A stretch of DNA of 64,000 nt from Pseudarthrobacter oxydans (GTDB taxonomy: Bacteria; Actinomycetota; Actinomycetes; Actinomycetales; Micrococcaceae): NCBI RefSeq assembly GCF_013314975.1, contig NZ_JABTYH010000009.1, forward strand, positions 62,001-126,000. The letters are read 5' to 3'. The notes beneath the pieces are model-generated. The model was not told where the DNA came from, did no database searches, and was given only the letters and a program-made list of their open reading frames with translations. This document shows, piece by piece, positions 50,775 through 59,558 of the stretch; position 1 is the stretch's first letter; each line of letters opens with the position of its first letter. A program made the translations under genes and the position numbers.

Positions 50775-52348
50775 GCGCTGGCACCCAGGGCGGGAACGTC
50801 GTCGTCGGGCACATCACTGCCCATCGCCCCGGCGCCCATGACCTCGACGTCCAGGGTGTCACCCGCCATGGCGCCTGCGATGGCTGTGCCTGCCGCGGCA
50901 GCCAGGTCACGCTCCTCGATGAGCTCCTGGAGCCAGAAGTAGGAGGCTTTTGGCGTCCGTTCCAGTGTTTCGAAGTCCACGTGCAGGAGGCCGAAGGGCT
51001 GGTTGTACCCGGCGGACCATTCGAAGTTGTCCAGGAGCGACCACACGTAGTAGCCCCGAAGGTCAACCGATGCGGCATCCCCGCCCGGGGCGGTAGCTTT
51101 CAGGGCGGCCTCGAGGTGGTCCGAGAGGTACTTGAGCCGCCGCTCGTCCGGGATGAACCTGGTGTTGGTGGACTTGTCCCGGACGATGATGTCCTCGAAG
51201 CTGGCACCGCCCTCCGTGAGTATGACCGGCGGAAGGTTGGGGTATCGTTCGCCCATCTCCTTCAGGGCCACGGCCATGTACTCCGGCTTCACCGGCCAGC
51301 CGTAGGCGGTGATGTCCGCCTCGGGCCAGGTCTCGACGTGGAACGGTGTTCCACCGTTACCGGCCGCGCTCAGGTCGCTGCCCATGGCTTCGGCCATGCT
51401 GGCGGGCACTGCTCCGCCGCCCGGCCCTACCGCCACTTTGGTGGGCATGTAGTAGTTGAGCCCGTAGAAGTCCAGCGGCTGGGAGATCAGTTCCATATCC
51501 TCGTCCGGGTGCTCGAAGGAGCTGAAGAACTTGGCCGCCCGGATCAGGTCCGGGTATTTGCCGGTCAGCACGGGGTCCGCATAGAGCCGGTTCTGGGCCA
51601 GGTCCATCAGCCCGGCGCTGATCCTGTCCAGCGGGTTGATGGAATTGGGCACCATGGGCGAGTAGACGTTGGTCATGCCGATCTCCCCCGGCACCTTGGC
51701 GGCGCGCAGGGCCTGGACGGCGAGGCCGTGCCCCAGCAGCTGGTGGTGCACCGTCGGGAATGCCCCCAGCATCAGTTCCTTGCCGGGTGAGTGCAGGCCG
51801 AGCGTGTAGCCGTTGGTGCTGACCGTGGCAGGTTCGTTGATGGTCACCCAGCGCGCCACCCTGTCGCCGAATTCCTCCGCGAGGATGGCAGCGTATTCGC
51901 CCAGCCGGTAGGCGGTGTCCCGGTTCATCCAGCCGCCGGCTTCGTCCAGCGTCAGCGGGGTGTCCCAGTGGTAGATCGTGGCCATGGGGGAAATGCCGTT
52001 GGCCAGCAGCTCGTCCAGGAGCCTATCGTAGAAGGCCAGGCCGGCGCGGTTGGCCGGCCCGCGCCCGGTCGGCTGGATGCGCGGCCACGCGAAGGAGAAA
52101 CGGTAGGAGTCCACGCCGAGTTGCTTCATGAGCGCAACATCCTGCGGCATGCGGTGGTAGTGGTCCGTGGCAATGACGGGGCTGTGGTTTTCCACGATGG
52201 CTCCGTCCTTGGCCGCGAAGACGTCCCAGCCCGCCGGGCCCCGCCCGTCCTCATCCAGCGCGCCCTCAATTTGGAAGGCAGCCGTGGCCACGCCGAGCGT
52301 AAATCCGGACGGGATAAGGGCAGCGAGTTCTTTGGCGGTGATGTGCAT
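50771..52348 (-). CDS. GH1 beta-glucosidase
   Basis: A 525-residue GH1 enzyme: FTLGVATAAFQIEGALDEDGRG at the start, the acid/base Glu172 in VTINEPA, and the nucleophile in VILTEGGASF, where the usual TENG reads TEGG. YYVWSLLDNFEWSAGYNQPFGLLHVDFETLERTPKASY ends the barrel. It should split beta-glucosides or related aryl glycosides in the cytosol. The last 40 residues (VEVMGAGAMGSDVPDDD) are an unusual acidic tail. The start 52348 has AAAGG upstream. AACGGAGCGTT (52365-52375) upstream resembles a LacI-type half-operator pair, weak. Confidence 0.93.
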   Translation of the reverse strand: MHITAKELAALIPSGFTLGVATAAFQIEGALDEDGRGPAGWDVFAAKDGAIVENHSPVIATDHYHRMPQDVALMKQLGVDSYRFSFAWPRIQPTGRGPANRAGLAFYDRLLDELLANGISPMATIYHWDTPLTLDEAGGWMNRDTAYRLGEYAAILAEEFGDRVARWVTINEPATVSTNGYTLGLHSPGKELMLGAFPTVHHQLLGHGLAVQALRAAKVPGEIGMTNVYSPMVPNSINPLDRISAGLMDLAQNRLYADPVLTGKYPDLIRAAKFFSSFEHPDEDMELISQPLDFYGLNYYMPTKVAVGPGGGAVPASMAEAMGSDLSAAGNGGTPFHVETWPEADITAYGWPVKPEYMAVALKEMGERYPNLPPVILTEGGASFEDIIVRDKSTNTRFIPDERRLKYLSDHLEAALKATAPGGDAASVDLRGYYVWSLLDNFEWSAGYNQPFGLLHVDFETLERTPKASYFWLQELIEERDLAAAAGTAIAGAMAGDTLDVEVMGAGAMGSDVPDDDVPALGASA

Positions 52349-52483
52349 CTGCGGGCCTTTTGTAACGGAGCGTTTGTAAGTACGTAACAGGATCGCACAG
52401 CTGTGGGCGCCTGACGAGCACGGCGGTTCCCGGCCGGTGTCCCGGCAGCCCGCCGGGCCGGAGGGCAGCCCGTTGGGCCCTGC

Positions 52484-52489
52484 TAGGGT
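52484..52489 (+). promoter_or_regulatory. Leaderless-type -10 box of the AAA ATPase gene
   Basis: TAGGGT, 6 bases, ATG at 52496. Confidence 0.45.
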
Positions 52490-52495
52490 CTGTGG

Positions 52496-53905
52496 ATGGA
52501 TGAAAAACTGGGGAAGTTCATCGACGATTTCGCTGCACTTGTGCAGCTGGCACAGGCTGGCAACCATAAGGCAACAGCGGGTACGCAACTGCTTGACGCG
52601 CTGACGGAGCATCTGGGCCTGCCGGCCGAAAAACTCGCCGTGGTGGAAGAACAGATTCCGCCGCACCGGTTCGTGGATGCGGACATCGTCCTGGCTGAAC
52701 TCACCGCCACGGATCCCCAAGGCAGGCTGGTGGGCATCGGCGGCGGAGGCCAGCGCCACCATGCATCCCTCAGCGACATGGTGCAGCAGTCGCAGCTTTT
52801 CCCCCAGTTTCCGCTCGCCCAGCCGGACTTCGTGAACATGGCAGTGGGCCCTGGCACGCTGCGCCAGGCCGTGGCATTCGGGTTGCGGCTTTTTTCGTAC
52901 GACGGCGGCAGCCTTGCGGTCCTGCAGCGGGCCGCGGACCCGCGCTCCGGGCGGCAGTCCGCGGTACTTGAGCTGGTGGCTGGAACCGCGGAGACCGGCG
53001 CCGCGTTCCTGGCGGAGTACCGCCGGCGAATGGACAGCCAGAGCGTCCTCCAGGGCCAGGTCATTTCATTGACCATGGGCGAGTACGGACCCAGCAGCGG
53101 CGGGGTGACCTTCCACCACAGGCCCCGGCTCAAGGAACAGGAGGTGGTCCTTCCGTCCGGGCTGCTGCAGAAGGTGGCCGGCCATGTGGTCGGCATTGCC
53201 GGCCACCGGCAGTCACTCAGGGAACATGGGCAGCACCTCAAGCGCGGGGTCCTGCTCTACGGGCCGCCTGGAACGGGCAAGACCCACACCGTCCGTTACC
53301 TCCTGGGCCAGGGCGCGGGCACCACGGCTATCCTGCTCTCGGGCGGTTCACTCGCCCGAATTTCCGAGGCGGCCCGGATAGCCAGGGCACTGCAGCCCTC
53401 CATGGTCGTCCTGGAGGACTGCGACCTCATTGCGGAGGACCGCAGCTTCGGCCACGGCCCCCAGCCGCTGCTGTTCGAGGTACTGGATGCCATGGACGGG
53501 CTGGACGAGGACGCGGATGTCGCCTTTGTGCTCACCACGAACCGGCCGGACCTGCTTGAACGGGCACTGGCCCAGCGTCCCGGCCGCGTGGACCTGGCCG
53601 TGGAGATCCCCCTTCCCGCCCTCGCCGAACGCACCGGCCTTCTCCGGCTTTACAGCAGGCATGCTCGTTTCAGTCCCGAGGCCCTGCAGTCTGCCGCGGA
53701 ACGGACCGCGGGTACCACGGCGTCCTTCGCACGGGAGCTGGTCCGACGCGCGGTGTTGACCGCTGCCGCAGCGGGTGAGGCTGTGGCTGACGCCCACCTG
53801 AATGCCGCAGTGGACGAGCTCATGGCGGACGCCGAGACCCTGACCCGCAGCCTGCTCGGAAGCGCTGCCGGGACGTTGCCGTCCCACAGCCACGGGCCGC
53901 AGTAA
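52496..53905 (+). CDS. AAA+ ATPase with unknown N-terminal domain
   Basis: A 469-residue protein. The AAA core in the second half has Walker A GPPGTGKTHT, Walker B MVVLEDCDLI, sensor-1 LTTNRPD and an arginine in RPGRVDLAVEIPLP. The N-terminal 230 residues match no domain I know. By fold it is close to the FtsH/CDC48/BCS1 type ATPases, but there is neither a protease nor a membrane segment. No partner gene is next to it. Likely transcribed from a leaderless promoter. Confidence 0.82.
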   Translation: MDEKLGKFIDDFAALVQLAQAGNHKATAGTQLLDALTEHLGLPAEKLAVVEEQIPPHRFVDADIVLAELTATDPQGRLVGIGGGGQRHHASLSDMVQQSQLFPQFPLAQPDFVNMAVGPGTLRQAVAFGLRLFSYDGGSLAVLQRAADPRSGRQSAVLELVAGTAETGAAFLAEYRRRMDSQSVLQGQVISLTMGEYGPSSGGVTFHHRPRLKEQEVVLPSGLLQKVAGHVVGIAGHRQSLREHGQHLKRGVLLYGPPGTGKTHTVRYLLGQGAGTTAILLSGGSLARISEAARIARALQPSMVVLEDCDLIAEDRSFGHGPQPLLFEVLDAMDGLDEDADVAFVLTTNRPDLLERALAQRPGRVDLAVEIPLPALAERTGLLRLYSRHARFSPEALQSAAERTAGTTASFARELVRRAVLTAAAAGEAVADAHLNAAVDELMADAETLTRSLLGSAAGTLPSHSHGPQ

Positions 53906-53933
53906 CCCGTGGGCTGCCGGTCCGCCCCTGCGG

Positions 53934-54311
53934 CTACTGGGAGCCGAACAGGAACTCCTTGGCGTGGGCCACCGCCTTCCGGAAGGCATCGTTCCGGAGC
54001 GTCACCAGGTGCTCTGTTTCGCCGTCAGCGGGTTCGAGGTAGCCCGTGTAGCCGGGCCGCAGGACCCAGATGTCGCCCCCGGGCGGAAGGTAGAACACGC
54101 CAAAGGACCGCTGCTGCTTCTCGTCTGCCGTCCACACCGGCACAACGGCCAGCGCTGCGCCCGTGGCAGGGTTGATCCATTGCGCACGGGGCAGCGGCTG
54201 CTCATGCGCTTCAGGGTCCAGGAAGGGAGCAGTTCCGGCTCCCCAGCGCTGTTCAAAGCGCTCGTGGAATGCCGGAATCAGGTGTGAATCGTATCGGCGC
54301 CAGTCGCTCAT
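53934..54311 (-). CDS. Hypothetical protein in the Hsp20-DnaJ group
   Basis: A 125-residue protein: MSDWRRYDSHLIPAFHERFEQRWG at the start, then WINPATGAALAVVPVWTADEKQQRSFGVFYLPPGGDIWVLRPGYTGYLE. It is soluble and I do not recognise a family. It is the third gene of the minus-strand Hsp20-DnaJ group; GAGGAGG precedes the start. A link to stress response is suggested only by position. Confidence 0.65.
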   Translation of the reverse strand: MSDWRRYDSHLIPAFHERFEQRWGAGTAPFLDPEAHEQPLPRAQWINPATGAALAVVPVWTADEKQQRSFGVFYLPPGGDIWVLRPGYTGYLEPADGETEHLVTLRNDAFRKAVAHAKEFLFGSQ

Positions 54312-54405
54312 CCGGTTCTCCGCCTCCTCGCGGTGTTGTTGTTGTGTTCCGTTCCCCGTTCCGTTCCCCGCCGGGTACGTTGCCGGGGCCCTGCCAGGAT
54401 CATCG

Positions 54406-54729
54406 TCAGGCCCAGGGCCCGCTTTCCCACCGCACCGGGGTGACCCTGATGAGGGGGTCCTGGGATCGGCCGGGGCTGCGCACCTTCCGGACGGGAACGG
54501 ACTGTCCGGCAGCGGCGGCCCGCTGCTTGTCATATGCGGCGCGCCGCTCAGGATCCCTGAGGACGTTGTAGGCCTGCATGATCATCAGAAGCACACCTTC
54601 CGGGGAGGTACCGCCGTCGACGTCCGGATGGTGGCTGCGCATCAGGGCCCGGTAGGCGCGCGAAATTTCCTGTTGCGTGGCGTGCGGCTGGACCCGCAGG
54701 GTGTCGTAGTAGTCGGGGCTTGTTGTCAT
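54406..54729 (-). CDS. J-domain protein (short DnaJ-like)
   Basis: A 107-residue protein. The J-domain covers residues about 5-65: DYYDTLRVQPHATQQEISRAYRALMRSHHPDVDGG, with the HPD motif that stimulates Hsp70 ATPase. There is no Gly/Phe-rich, zinc or substrate-binding C-terminal domain, so it is a J-domain-only protein. The C-terminal 35 residues are basic and short. Lies between Hsp20 (109 bases upstream) and the unknown gene. Confidence 0.88.
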   Translation of the reverse strand: MTTSPDYYDTLRVQPHATQQEISRAYRALMRSHHPDVDGGTSPEGVLLMIMQAYNVLRDPERRAAYDKQRAAAAGQSVPVRKVRSPGRSQDPLIRVTPVRWESGPWA

Positions 54730-54838
54730 GGTGGCCCTTTTCCGCTCCGCCGGCGTCCGCGAGCGGCGCGGACGCCGGCGGACAAGAACGCCAGGCGCGG
54801 GCAACCGTGAAGAGGTCCCCCGCGCCTGCCGGCTGTGG

Positions 54839-55267
54839 CTAGGTTCCGATCTGGTGCTTTTCGCTCTGCTGGGTATGGATCTCGATCCTGCGAGGCTTTG
54901 CCTTTTCAGCCACCGGTATCCGCAGGGTCAGGACGCCCTGGTCGTAGCTGGCCTTGATGTTGTCAGTATCCAGCGTGTCACCGAGGATCAGTTGCCGGCT
55001 GAAGACACCGCGGGGACGTTCGGAGGCCACCAGTTCCACATTGGGCTGGGTGGGGTCCTTGCGCTCCGCCCGGACCGTCAGGACGTTGCGTTCAACGTTC
55101 AGGTCCAGGGAATCCATCTTCACGCCAGGCAGGTCGAAGGCCACTACAAACTCGCCGTCTTCCTGCCAGGCGTCCATGGGCATGGCAGCCGGGCGGGCGG
55201 CGGTTCCGAAGACCTGCTGCGTGAGCCGGTCCAGCTCACGGAACGGGTCCGTGCGCATCAACATCAT
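54839..55267 (-). CDS. Hsp20/alpha-crystallin small heat-shock protein
   Basis: A 142-residue chaperone. The N-terminus [18 protein letters not shown] and the alpha-crystallin domain ([31 protein letters not shown] to [18 protein letters not shown]) are typical, with the C-terminal I-x-I/V replaced by RIEIHT. It holds unfolded proteins. Start at 55267 has AAGGAG upstream. Promoter: TTGCTT (55374-55369), 17 bases, TATAAA (55351-55346) on the minus strand. Confidence 0.93.
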   Translation of the reverse strand: MMLMRTDPFRELDRLTQQVFGTAARPAAMPMDAWQEDGEFVVAFDLPGVKMDSLDLNVERNVLTVRAERKDPTQPNVELVASERPRGVFSRQLILGDTLDTDNIKASYDQGVLTLRIPVAEKAKPRRIEIHTQQSEKHQIGT

Positions 55268-55307
55268 TTCCCACTCCTTCAGCTTCAGTAGGTGTTCCAC
55301 CTGGGCC

Positions 55308-55343
55308 ATATCCACCGGTTAATCTATGGTGATGGATATAGAT
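55308..55343. promoter_or_regulatory. Inverted repeats just downstream of the Hsp20 promoter
   Basis: ATATCCA (55308-55314) and TGGATAT (55333-55339) form one pair; ATCTAT (55322-55327) and ATAGAT (55338-55343) form a second. Both lie on the start region of the Hsp20 transcript and beside the -10. They differ from the known HAIR element of HspR (CTTGAGT type), so they could be the target of the divergent MerR-type regulator. Confidence 0.5.
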
Positions 55344-55345
55344 TT

Positions 55346-55374
55346 TTTATAGCACCCGTGGGAAACTGAAGCAA
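55346..55374 (-). promoter_or_regulatory. Hsp20 operon promoter
   Basis: On the minus strand TTGCTT and TATAAA with exactly 17 bases between. Strong by consensus. Confidence 0.6.
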
Positions 55375-55400
55375 GACCCCGGACGGATACTGGAGAACTG

Positions 55401-55721
55401 ATGGCGGAACAGGACGCGGGACGGGAGACCGGCCCGAGCAGCAGCCGCGCGCTGTACGCCATCTCGGTGGCAGCGAAGCTGGCTGGAACAGGACAGCAGA
55501 ACATCCGGCTCTACGAGACCAGGGGCCTGCTGACGCCGTCGCGGACGTCCGGCGGCACCCGCCAGTACAGTGATGACGACATCGCCGTGCTGCTGCGGAT
55601 CGGCGAACTCCTGGAACAGGGCCTCAACCTCGCGGGCGTGGCCAAGGTGCTGGAGCTTGAGGCCGCCAACAACAAACTGCACCGCGCCCTCAAGCGGGCC
55701 AGGTCCAGGCCGCCAGGCTGA
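55401..55721 (+). CDS. MerR-family regulator, HspR-like
   Basis: A 106-residue protein: ALYAISVAAKLAGTGQQNIRLYETRGLLTPSRTSGGTRQYSDDDIAVLLRI is a MerR winged helix, and NLAGVAKVLELE the start of the dimer helix. Both resemble HspR, which represses heat-shock genes. No metal-binding cysteines. It is divergent from Hsp20, so a repressor of that operon is likely. TGGAG lies five bases before the start. Confidence 0.85.
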   Translation: MAEQDAGRETGPSSSRALYAISVAAKLAGTGQQNIRLYETRGLLTPSRTSGGTRQYSDDDIAVLLRIGELLEQGLNLAGVAKVLELEAANNKLHRALKRARSRPPG

Positions 55722-55753
55722 GGGGCCGGACAACAGTTCACCCCCCGGACCAG

Positions 55754-56554
55754 TCAGTCGCGGGGCGAATCCGCCTTGGACAGCTCACCGGTGATCCGCT
55801 CCCCGGGAACACGGGCGGTGCGCCATGTATCCAGTGCAATGACCCCGCCCAGGATGACCAGGGAGAGGGACAGCGACGCGAGGGCGTCGCTGAGCCAGTG
55901 GTATCCCAGGTACAACCTGCTCACGGCGGCAAGCACGATGCCAATCCCCGCCCCCACAAAACCAAGAACGGCTGCTTTGGTGTTGCTGTGCCGGGAGAAC
56001 ACCAGGAAGGCTCCAACCAGGAGGAAGTCGCACGCCCCCAGGACATGCCCCGACGGGAACGAAAACGTGTGGTCGATCCCGAACAGCATCTGCTCCACGG
56101 GCGGCCGCGAGCGCTGGACGATCCGCAGGATGATCTGGGAGATGATGACCCCGGTGACCATCGCCGACGCCAGCAGGATGGGGCGCCAGGCATGTTTCGC
56201 GGCGAAGCCCCACCACAGAATAACCACCAGGACGATGATGGGCAGGGCGATCGGGCCAAAGACCACGGCGAGGAAAATCATGAAGGCCGTGCCGGCGTCG
56301 GACCTTATCCCCAGGAGCCAGTCACGGACCGGCACATCTGCGGCAGAGAGGCCATCGGCCTGCAGCACGCTGACCAGTGTGGCGATGAACAGCGCAACCC
56401 CCGTCACCACCAGGATGATGGCCGCCCGGTACAGTCCCCGCCGGTCGGCGGGGTCCATGTAGCGCTCCTCCACCACGAACTTGTCGTGGAAGGCCCGCCA
56501 CCTGCCGCGGCTCCGGCTGGTAGTTGCGGAGCCTGCTGAATCCTGATGTCCCAC
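55754..56554 (-). CDS. PAP2-family membrane phosphatase
   Basis: A 266-residue membrane protein with six helices. The acid-phosphatase motifs are KxxxxxxRP-like QRSRPP (the lysine is not present, the expected arginine-proline is), PSGH in FSFPSGHVLG and SRLYLGYHWLSD. It probably dephosphorylates a lipid such as phosphatidate or undecaprenyl diphosphate. GTG start at 56554 with AGGGA upstream; a start at Met33 (MDPADRRG) is possible. Confidence 0.88.
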   Translation of the reverse strand: MGHQDSAGSATTSRSRGRWRAFHDKFVVEERYMDPADRRGLYRAAIILVVTGVALFIATLVSVLQADGLSAADVPVRDWLLGIRSDAGTAFMIFLAVVFGPIALPIIVLVVILWWGFAAKHAWRPILLASAMVTGVIISQIILRIVQRSRPPVEQMLFGIDHTFSFPSGHVLGACDFLLVGAFLVFSRHSNTKAAVLGFVGAGIGIVLAAVSRLYLGYHWLSDALASLSLSLVILGGVIALDTWRTARVPGERITGELSKADSPRD

Positions 56555-56620
56555 TGTGATGCCCGTCCCTGCGCCGTTGAGATTTTCCTAGGGGAAGAGT
56601 ATCGCGTTCAGCACTGGCGG

Positions 56621-56626
56621 TAGCCT
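56621..56626 (+). promoter_or_regulatory. Leaderless-type -10 box of the HEAT-repeat gene
   Basis: TAGCCT, 6 bases, ATG at 56633. Confidence 0.45.
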
Positions 56627-56632
56627 GACTCC

Positions 56633-57754
56633 ATGGGTGCAATGAATGAACTGATTGACGCTGCCGCCGTTCATTCTGCCGCGGCGGTCCTCACGGAGGC
56701 CGCTCCCGATGTGCAGTGGGCCCGGACCCGCGCCGCCGCCTCCCTGCTGGGCGACCTGAACCTGCGCGCCCGGACAGATCTTGTGGCGCAGGCGCTGCGG
56801 GAGGATGTCCTGAGCGCCTCCGGTGCCGGATATCCGACGGCGGCGGTCAGCTTCCGTGCAGCCCTGCGGTTTCCGGAGTTCACGGGCTGGATCCTGTGGC
56901 CGGTGTCAGAGGCTGCTGCCAGCCTTGCCGTGGATTCCGGCACCGGGGAGGACTTTGACGACGCCTTGGCCCTGCTGGCGGAACTGACGCCCCGGCTCAC
57001 CAGCGAGTTTGCCGTCCGCCGCCTGCTGCGCCACAACCTGGACCGGGCACTGGACGCTGCCCTGGAGTGGACGTCCCACCCGGATGAGCATGTCCGCCGC
57101 CTGGCGAGTGAGGGAACCCGCCCCTACCTGCCGTGGGCGGTGCGCGTGCCCGGCCTCGTGGAGCGGCCCGAAGCCACCCTTCCCGTCCTGGCCGCGCTGT
57201 ATCGGGACTCCTCGGAGTACGTGCGGCGGTCCGTGGCCAATCACCTCAATGACCTTGCCCGGCACGCACCCGGCCCCGTGGTGGCCACGGCAAGGGAGTG
57301 GCTCTCCGCAGCTGACGGCAACACGGGGTGGGTGGTCCGGCACGGGCTCCGCACGCTCATCAAGAAAGGGCATCCGGAGGCACTGGAACTGCTTGGTTTT
57401 TCGCCGGCGCAGGTGGCGGTGGCCGGGCCCCACCTGGACCGGGAGGTCCTGACCCTGCCCGGTGAACTGACGTTCTCCTTCGAGATAGCCAACACCGGCG
57501 CGCACGACGTGCGCCTGGCCGTGGACTACCTCGTCCACTACCGCAAGGCCAATGGGAGCCAGTCCGCCAAGGTTTTCAAGGTGTCAACGCTTACCCTTGC
57601 CCCGGGTGAGAGCAGGAGGCTCTCCAAACGCCATGCCTTCAGGCAGATGACCACCAGGGTGCACCACCCTGGCCTGCACGCCCTGGAGCTGCAGATCAAT
57701 GGTGCGGTGCATGGGCGCGCCGAGTTCCTGCTCGAAACCGGCAACGCCGGCTAG
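56633..57754 (+). CDS. AlkC/AlkD-like DNA-alkylation-repair HEAT protein with C-terminal beta domain
   Basis: A 373-residue protein. Residues to about 255 are HEAT-like helices with WTSHPDEHVRRLASEGTRPYLPWAVRV and DSSEYVRRSVANHLNDLARHAP, as in AlkC/AlkD glycosylases that remove N3- and N7-alkylated bases. From about 265 (REVLTLPGELTFSFEIANTGAHDVRLAVDYLVHY) an immunoglobulin-like beta domain follows, a known extra in AlkC relatives. Leaderless-type promoter. The base specificity is inference. Confidence 0.82.
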   Translation: MGAMNELIDAAAVHSAAAVLTEAAPDVQWARTRAAASLLGDLNLRARTDLVAQALREDVLSASGAGYPTAAVSFRAALRFPEFTGWILWPVSEAAASLAVDSGTGEDFDDALALLAELTPRLTSEFAVRRLLRHNLDRALDAALEWTSHPDEHVRRLASEGTRPYLPWAVRVPGLVERPEATLPVLAALYRDSSEYVRRSVANHLNDLARHAPGPVVATAREWLSAADGNTGWVVRHGLRTLIKKGHPEALELLGFSPAQVAVAGPHLDREVLTLPGELTFSFEIANTGAHDVRLAVDYLVHYRKANGSQSAKVFKVSTLTLAPGESRRLSKRHAFRQMTTRVHHPGLHALELQINGAVHGRAEFLLETGNAG

Positions 57755-57757
57755 CAC

Positions 57758-58630
57758 CTAGCGCGGCGGGCCGCCCGCGGGGTTCTGCCAGTGGTCCCGC
57801 CAGGTGTGCTCAGGCTCAAAGCCCAGCAGCCGGCGCGCCTTGTCGATGGACAGCATGGTTTCGTGTTCGCCCAGCTCCTTGACCACCTTGACGCCGGGGA
57901 ACACTTCCGCGGCCAGGCTGGCACTGGACCGGCTCATGACGGTATCCGCGTTGGCGATGATGAACGCCTCGAATCCCGGCTTCCCGTTGTCGAGGGCGCG
58001 GACCACCGCCTGGGCCCCGTCCCGGCCGTCGATATAGCCCCACAGGTTCCATTTCCGGAGGGTTGCGTCGGAGTCGAAGGAGGGGAACTTTTCGTAGTCC
58101 TCCACGTCCATGACGTTGGAGAACCGCAGCCCGACGATGCTCAGTTCCGGGTCCCAGCGCGTCAGCTCAGCGGCCATCTGCTCTTCCAGGTGCTTCACCA
58201 GGGAGTAGGTGCTTTCGGGCCGGGCGGGGTACTCCTCGTCCACGGGGATGTAGGGCGGGTCGACGTCGAACGGCAGTCCCAGCACCGTCTCGCTGGAGGC
58301 GTACACCACCTTCTTGATGCCCGCGCGGCGCGCCGCCTGGAACACGTTGTAGGTGGACAGCATGTTGTTTTCGAAGGTGGCGGCATCGGGAATGATGCCC
58401 GGGGCCGGGATGGCACCGAGGTGCACCACGGCGTCAAAACCGTCATGCCTGTCGTCCACTCCCAGCAGCACGTCCAGGACCTGGCCGTAGTTCCGCAGGT
58501 CCACCACGACCAGGCCGGGACTGCGGCTGCCTTCGCGGTCCAGGTTGAGGACCTGGTGGCCGTCCTCCGTGAGCCTGCGGACCACGTGCCGTCCAAGTTT
58601 GCCGCTACCGCCGGTGACCGCAATTCTCAT
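57758..58630 (-). CDS. NAD(P)-dependent epimerase/dehydratase (extended SDR)
   Basis: A 290-residue extended SDR. Cofactor loop GGSGKLGR (TGGSGKLG), aspartate after strand two (LNLDREG) suggesting NAD, HLGAIPAPG and the catalytic YSLVK. Closest to uronate dehydrogenases and small sugar-nucleotide epimerases of the family; substrate open. The start ATG at 58630 is the usual MRIAVTGGSG. Confidence 0.87.
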   Translation of the reverse strand: MRIAVTGGSGKLGRHVVRRLTEDGHQVLNLDREGSRSPGLVVVDLRNYGQVLDVLLGVDDRHDGFDAVVHLGAIPAPGIIPDAATFENNMLSTYNVFQAARRAGIKKVVYASSETVLGLPFDVDPPYIPVDEEYPARPESTYSLVKHLEEQMAAELTRWDPELSIVGLRFSNVMDVEDYEKFPSFDSDATLRKWNLWGYIDGRDGAQAVVRALDNGKPGFEAFIIANADTVMSRSSASLAAEVFPGVKVVKELGEHETMLSIDKARRLLGFEPEHTWRDHWQNPAGGPPR

Positions 58631-58664
58631 CAGGTTGTCCTTTACGTTGGTGGCTTGCGCCGGT

Positions 58665-59258
58665 TCAGGCGCCGGGGCGCGGGGAAGCCAGGAACTTTTC
58701 GACGGCGGCGATCGCCTGTCTGGTGATGTCGCCGGGATCTCCGCTGCCGTCCACGGAAACGAGCATTCCACGGCCGGCGTAGACCGAGACTACTTCATGC
58801 GTCTCACGGTGGTAGAGATCCAGGCGGCGCCGGAACACGTCCACCGTGTCATCCGTGCGGCCCTGCTCCGCGGCACGCCGGAGCATCCGCTGCTCCAGGA
58901 CGGAGTCGGGGGCGGTCAGCTCAATGACCGCATCCAGCGCAAACCCCTGGGACACGAGCATGTTGTCCAGCTCCGCCACCTGCGGAGCCGTGCGCGGATA
59001 GCCGTCCAGCAGGAAGCCCGCCTGCAGGTCGCTGTCCTGCAGGCGGTCCTTGACCATCGCGTTGGTGAGGTGGTCCGGGACAAAATCGCCGTCGTCGAGA
59101 TAGCCGGCAGCCTGGTTTCCCAGCTCCGTTTCCTCGTTGACGTTGGTCCGGAAAATTTCTCCGGTGGAAAGCGTGGGAACGCCGAAGTGCCGGGCCAGGT
59201 GTTCCGCCTGCGTTCCCTTGCCGGAGCCCGGCGGACCGATGATGAGCAGCCTGGTCAT
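58665..59258 (-). CDS. Adenylate kinase
   Basis: A 197-residue kinase with the P-loop GPPGSGKGTQ, LSTGEIFR, GFLLDGYPRT and GRTDDTVDVFRRRL. The lid is short and lacks the zinc cysteines, as in mycobacterial Adk. It is not in the ribosomal-protein operon where the principal adk of actinobacteria sits, so it may be a second copy. ATP plus AMP to two ADP. Confidence 0.88.
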   Translation of the reverse strand: MTRLLIIGPPGSGKGTQAEHLARHFGVPTLSTGEIFRTNVNEETELGNQAAGYLDDGDFVPDHLTNAMVKDRLQDSDLQAGFLLDGYPRTAPQVAELDNMLVSQGFALDAVIELTAPDSVLEQRMLRRAAEQGRTDDTVDVFRRRLDLYHRETHEVVSVYAGRGMLVSVDGSGDPGDITRQAIAAVEKFLASPRPGA

Positions 59259-59558
59259 GTCCTGTCCCTCTTCCTGCCCCAGCGGGGCCTGCCAGCCGCC
59301 GGTTCCGGGGGTCTGCCGCCGGGAGCACCGGCGCCTGCTTCATTCTGCCGGTAACTCCCCGGCCGGCGCCAGAGAGCCTGCACCGTATGTGTCAAGGTGA
59401 CCATTTCCCCCGCCGGAGGATGTATATACTTCTGGATATCGGTTTAGCAGCAGGCCGTTGGAAAGTTCCTCGATCCAGCGACCTTCACAGCCTGCCCGCT
59501 CCGCCGGGGGGATGCTGGAAGTCACCGGGTTGTCCTGAGCGAATGGCACCAGAAAACC
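59259..59558. promoter_or_regulatory. Intergenic region before the GAF-ANTAR gene
   Basis: 300 bases with no gene. TATACT at 59425-59430 is a good -10 without a clear -35. TCTGGATATCGG next to it recalls the TGGATAT half-site at the Hsp20 operator. Nothing else seen. Confidence 0.35.

Noticed and set aside
52349-52400. LacI-type operator before the GH1 gene
   Set aside because: AACG-GAG-CGTT gives only four paired bases per arm and no LacI gene is near; noted in the gene entry but not listed as a site.
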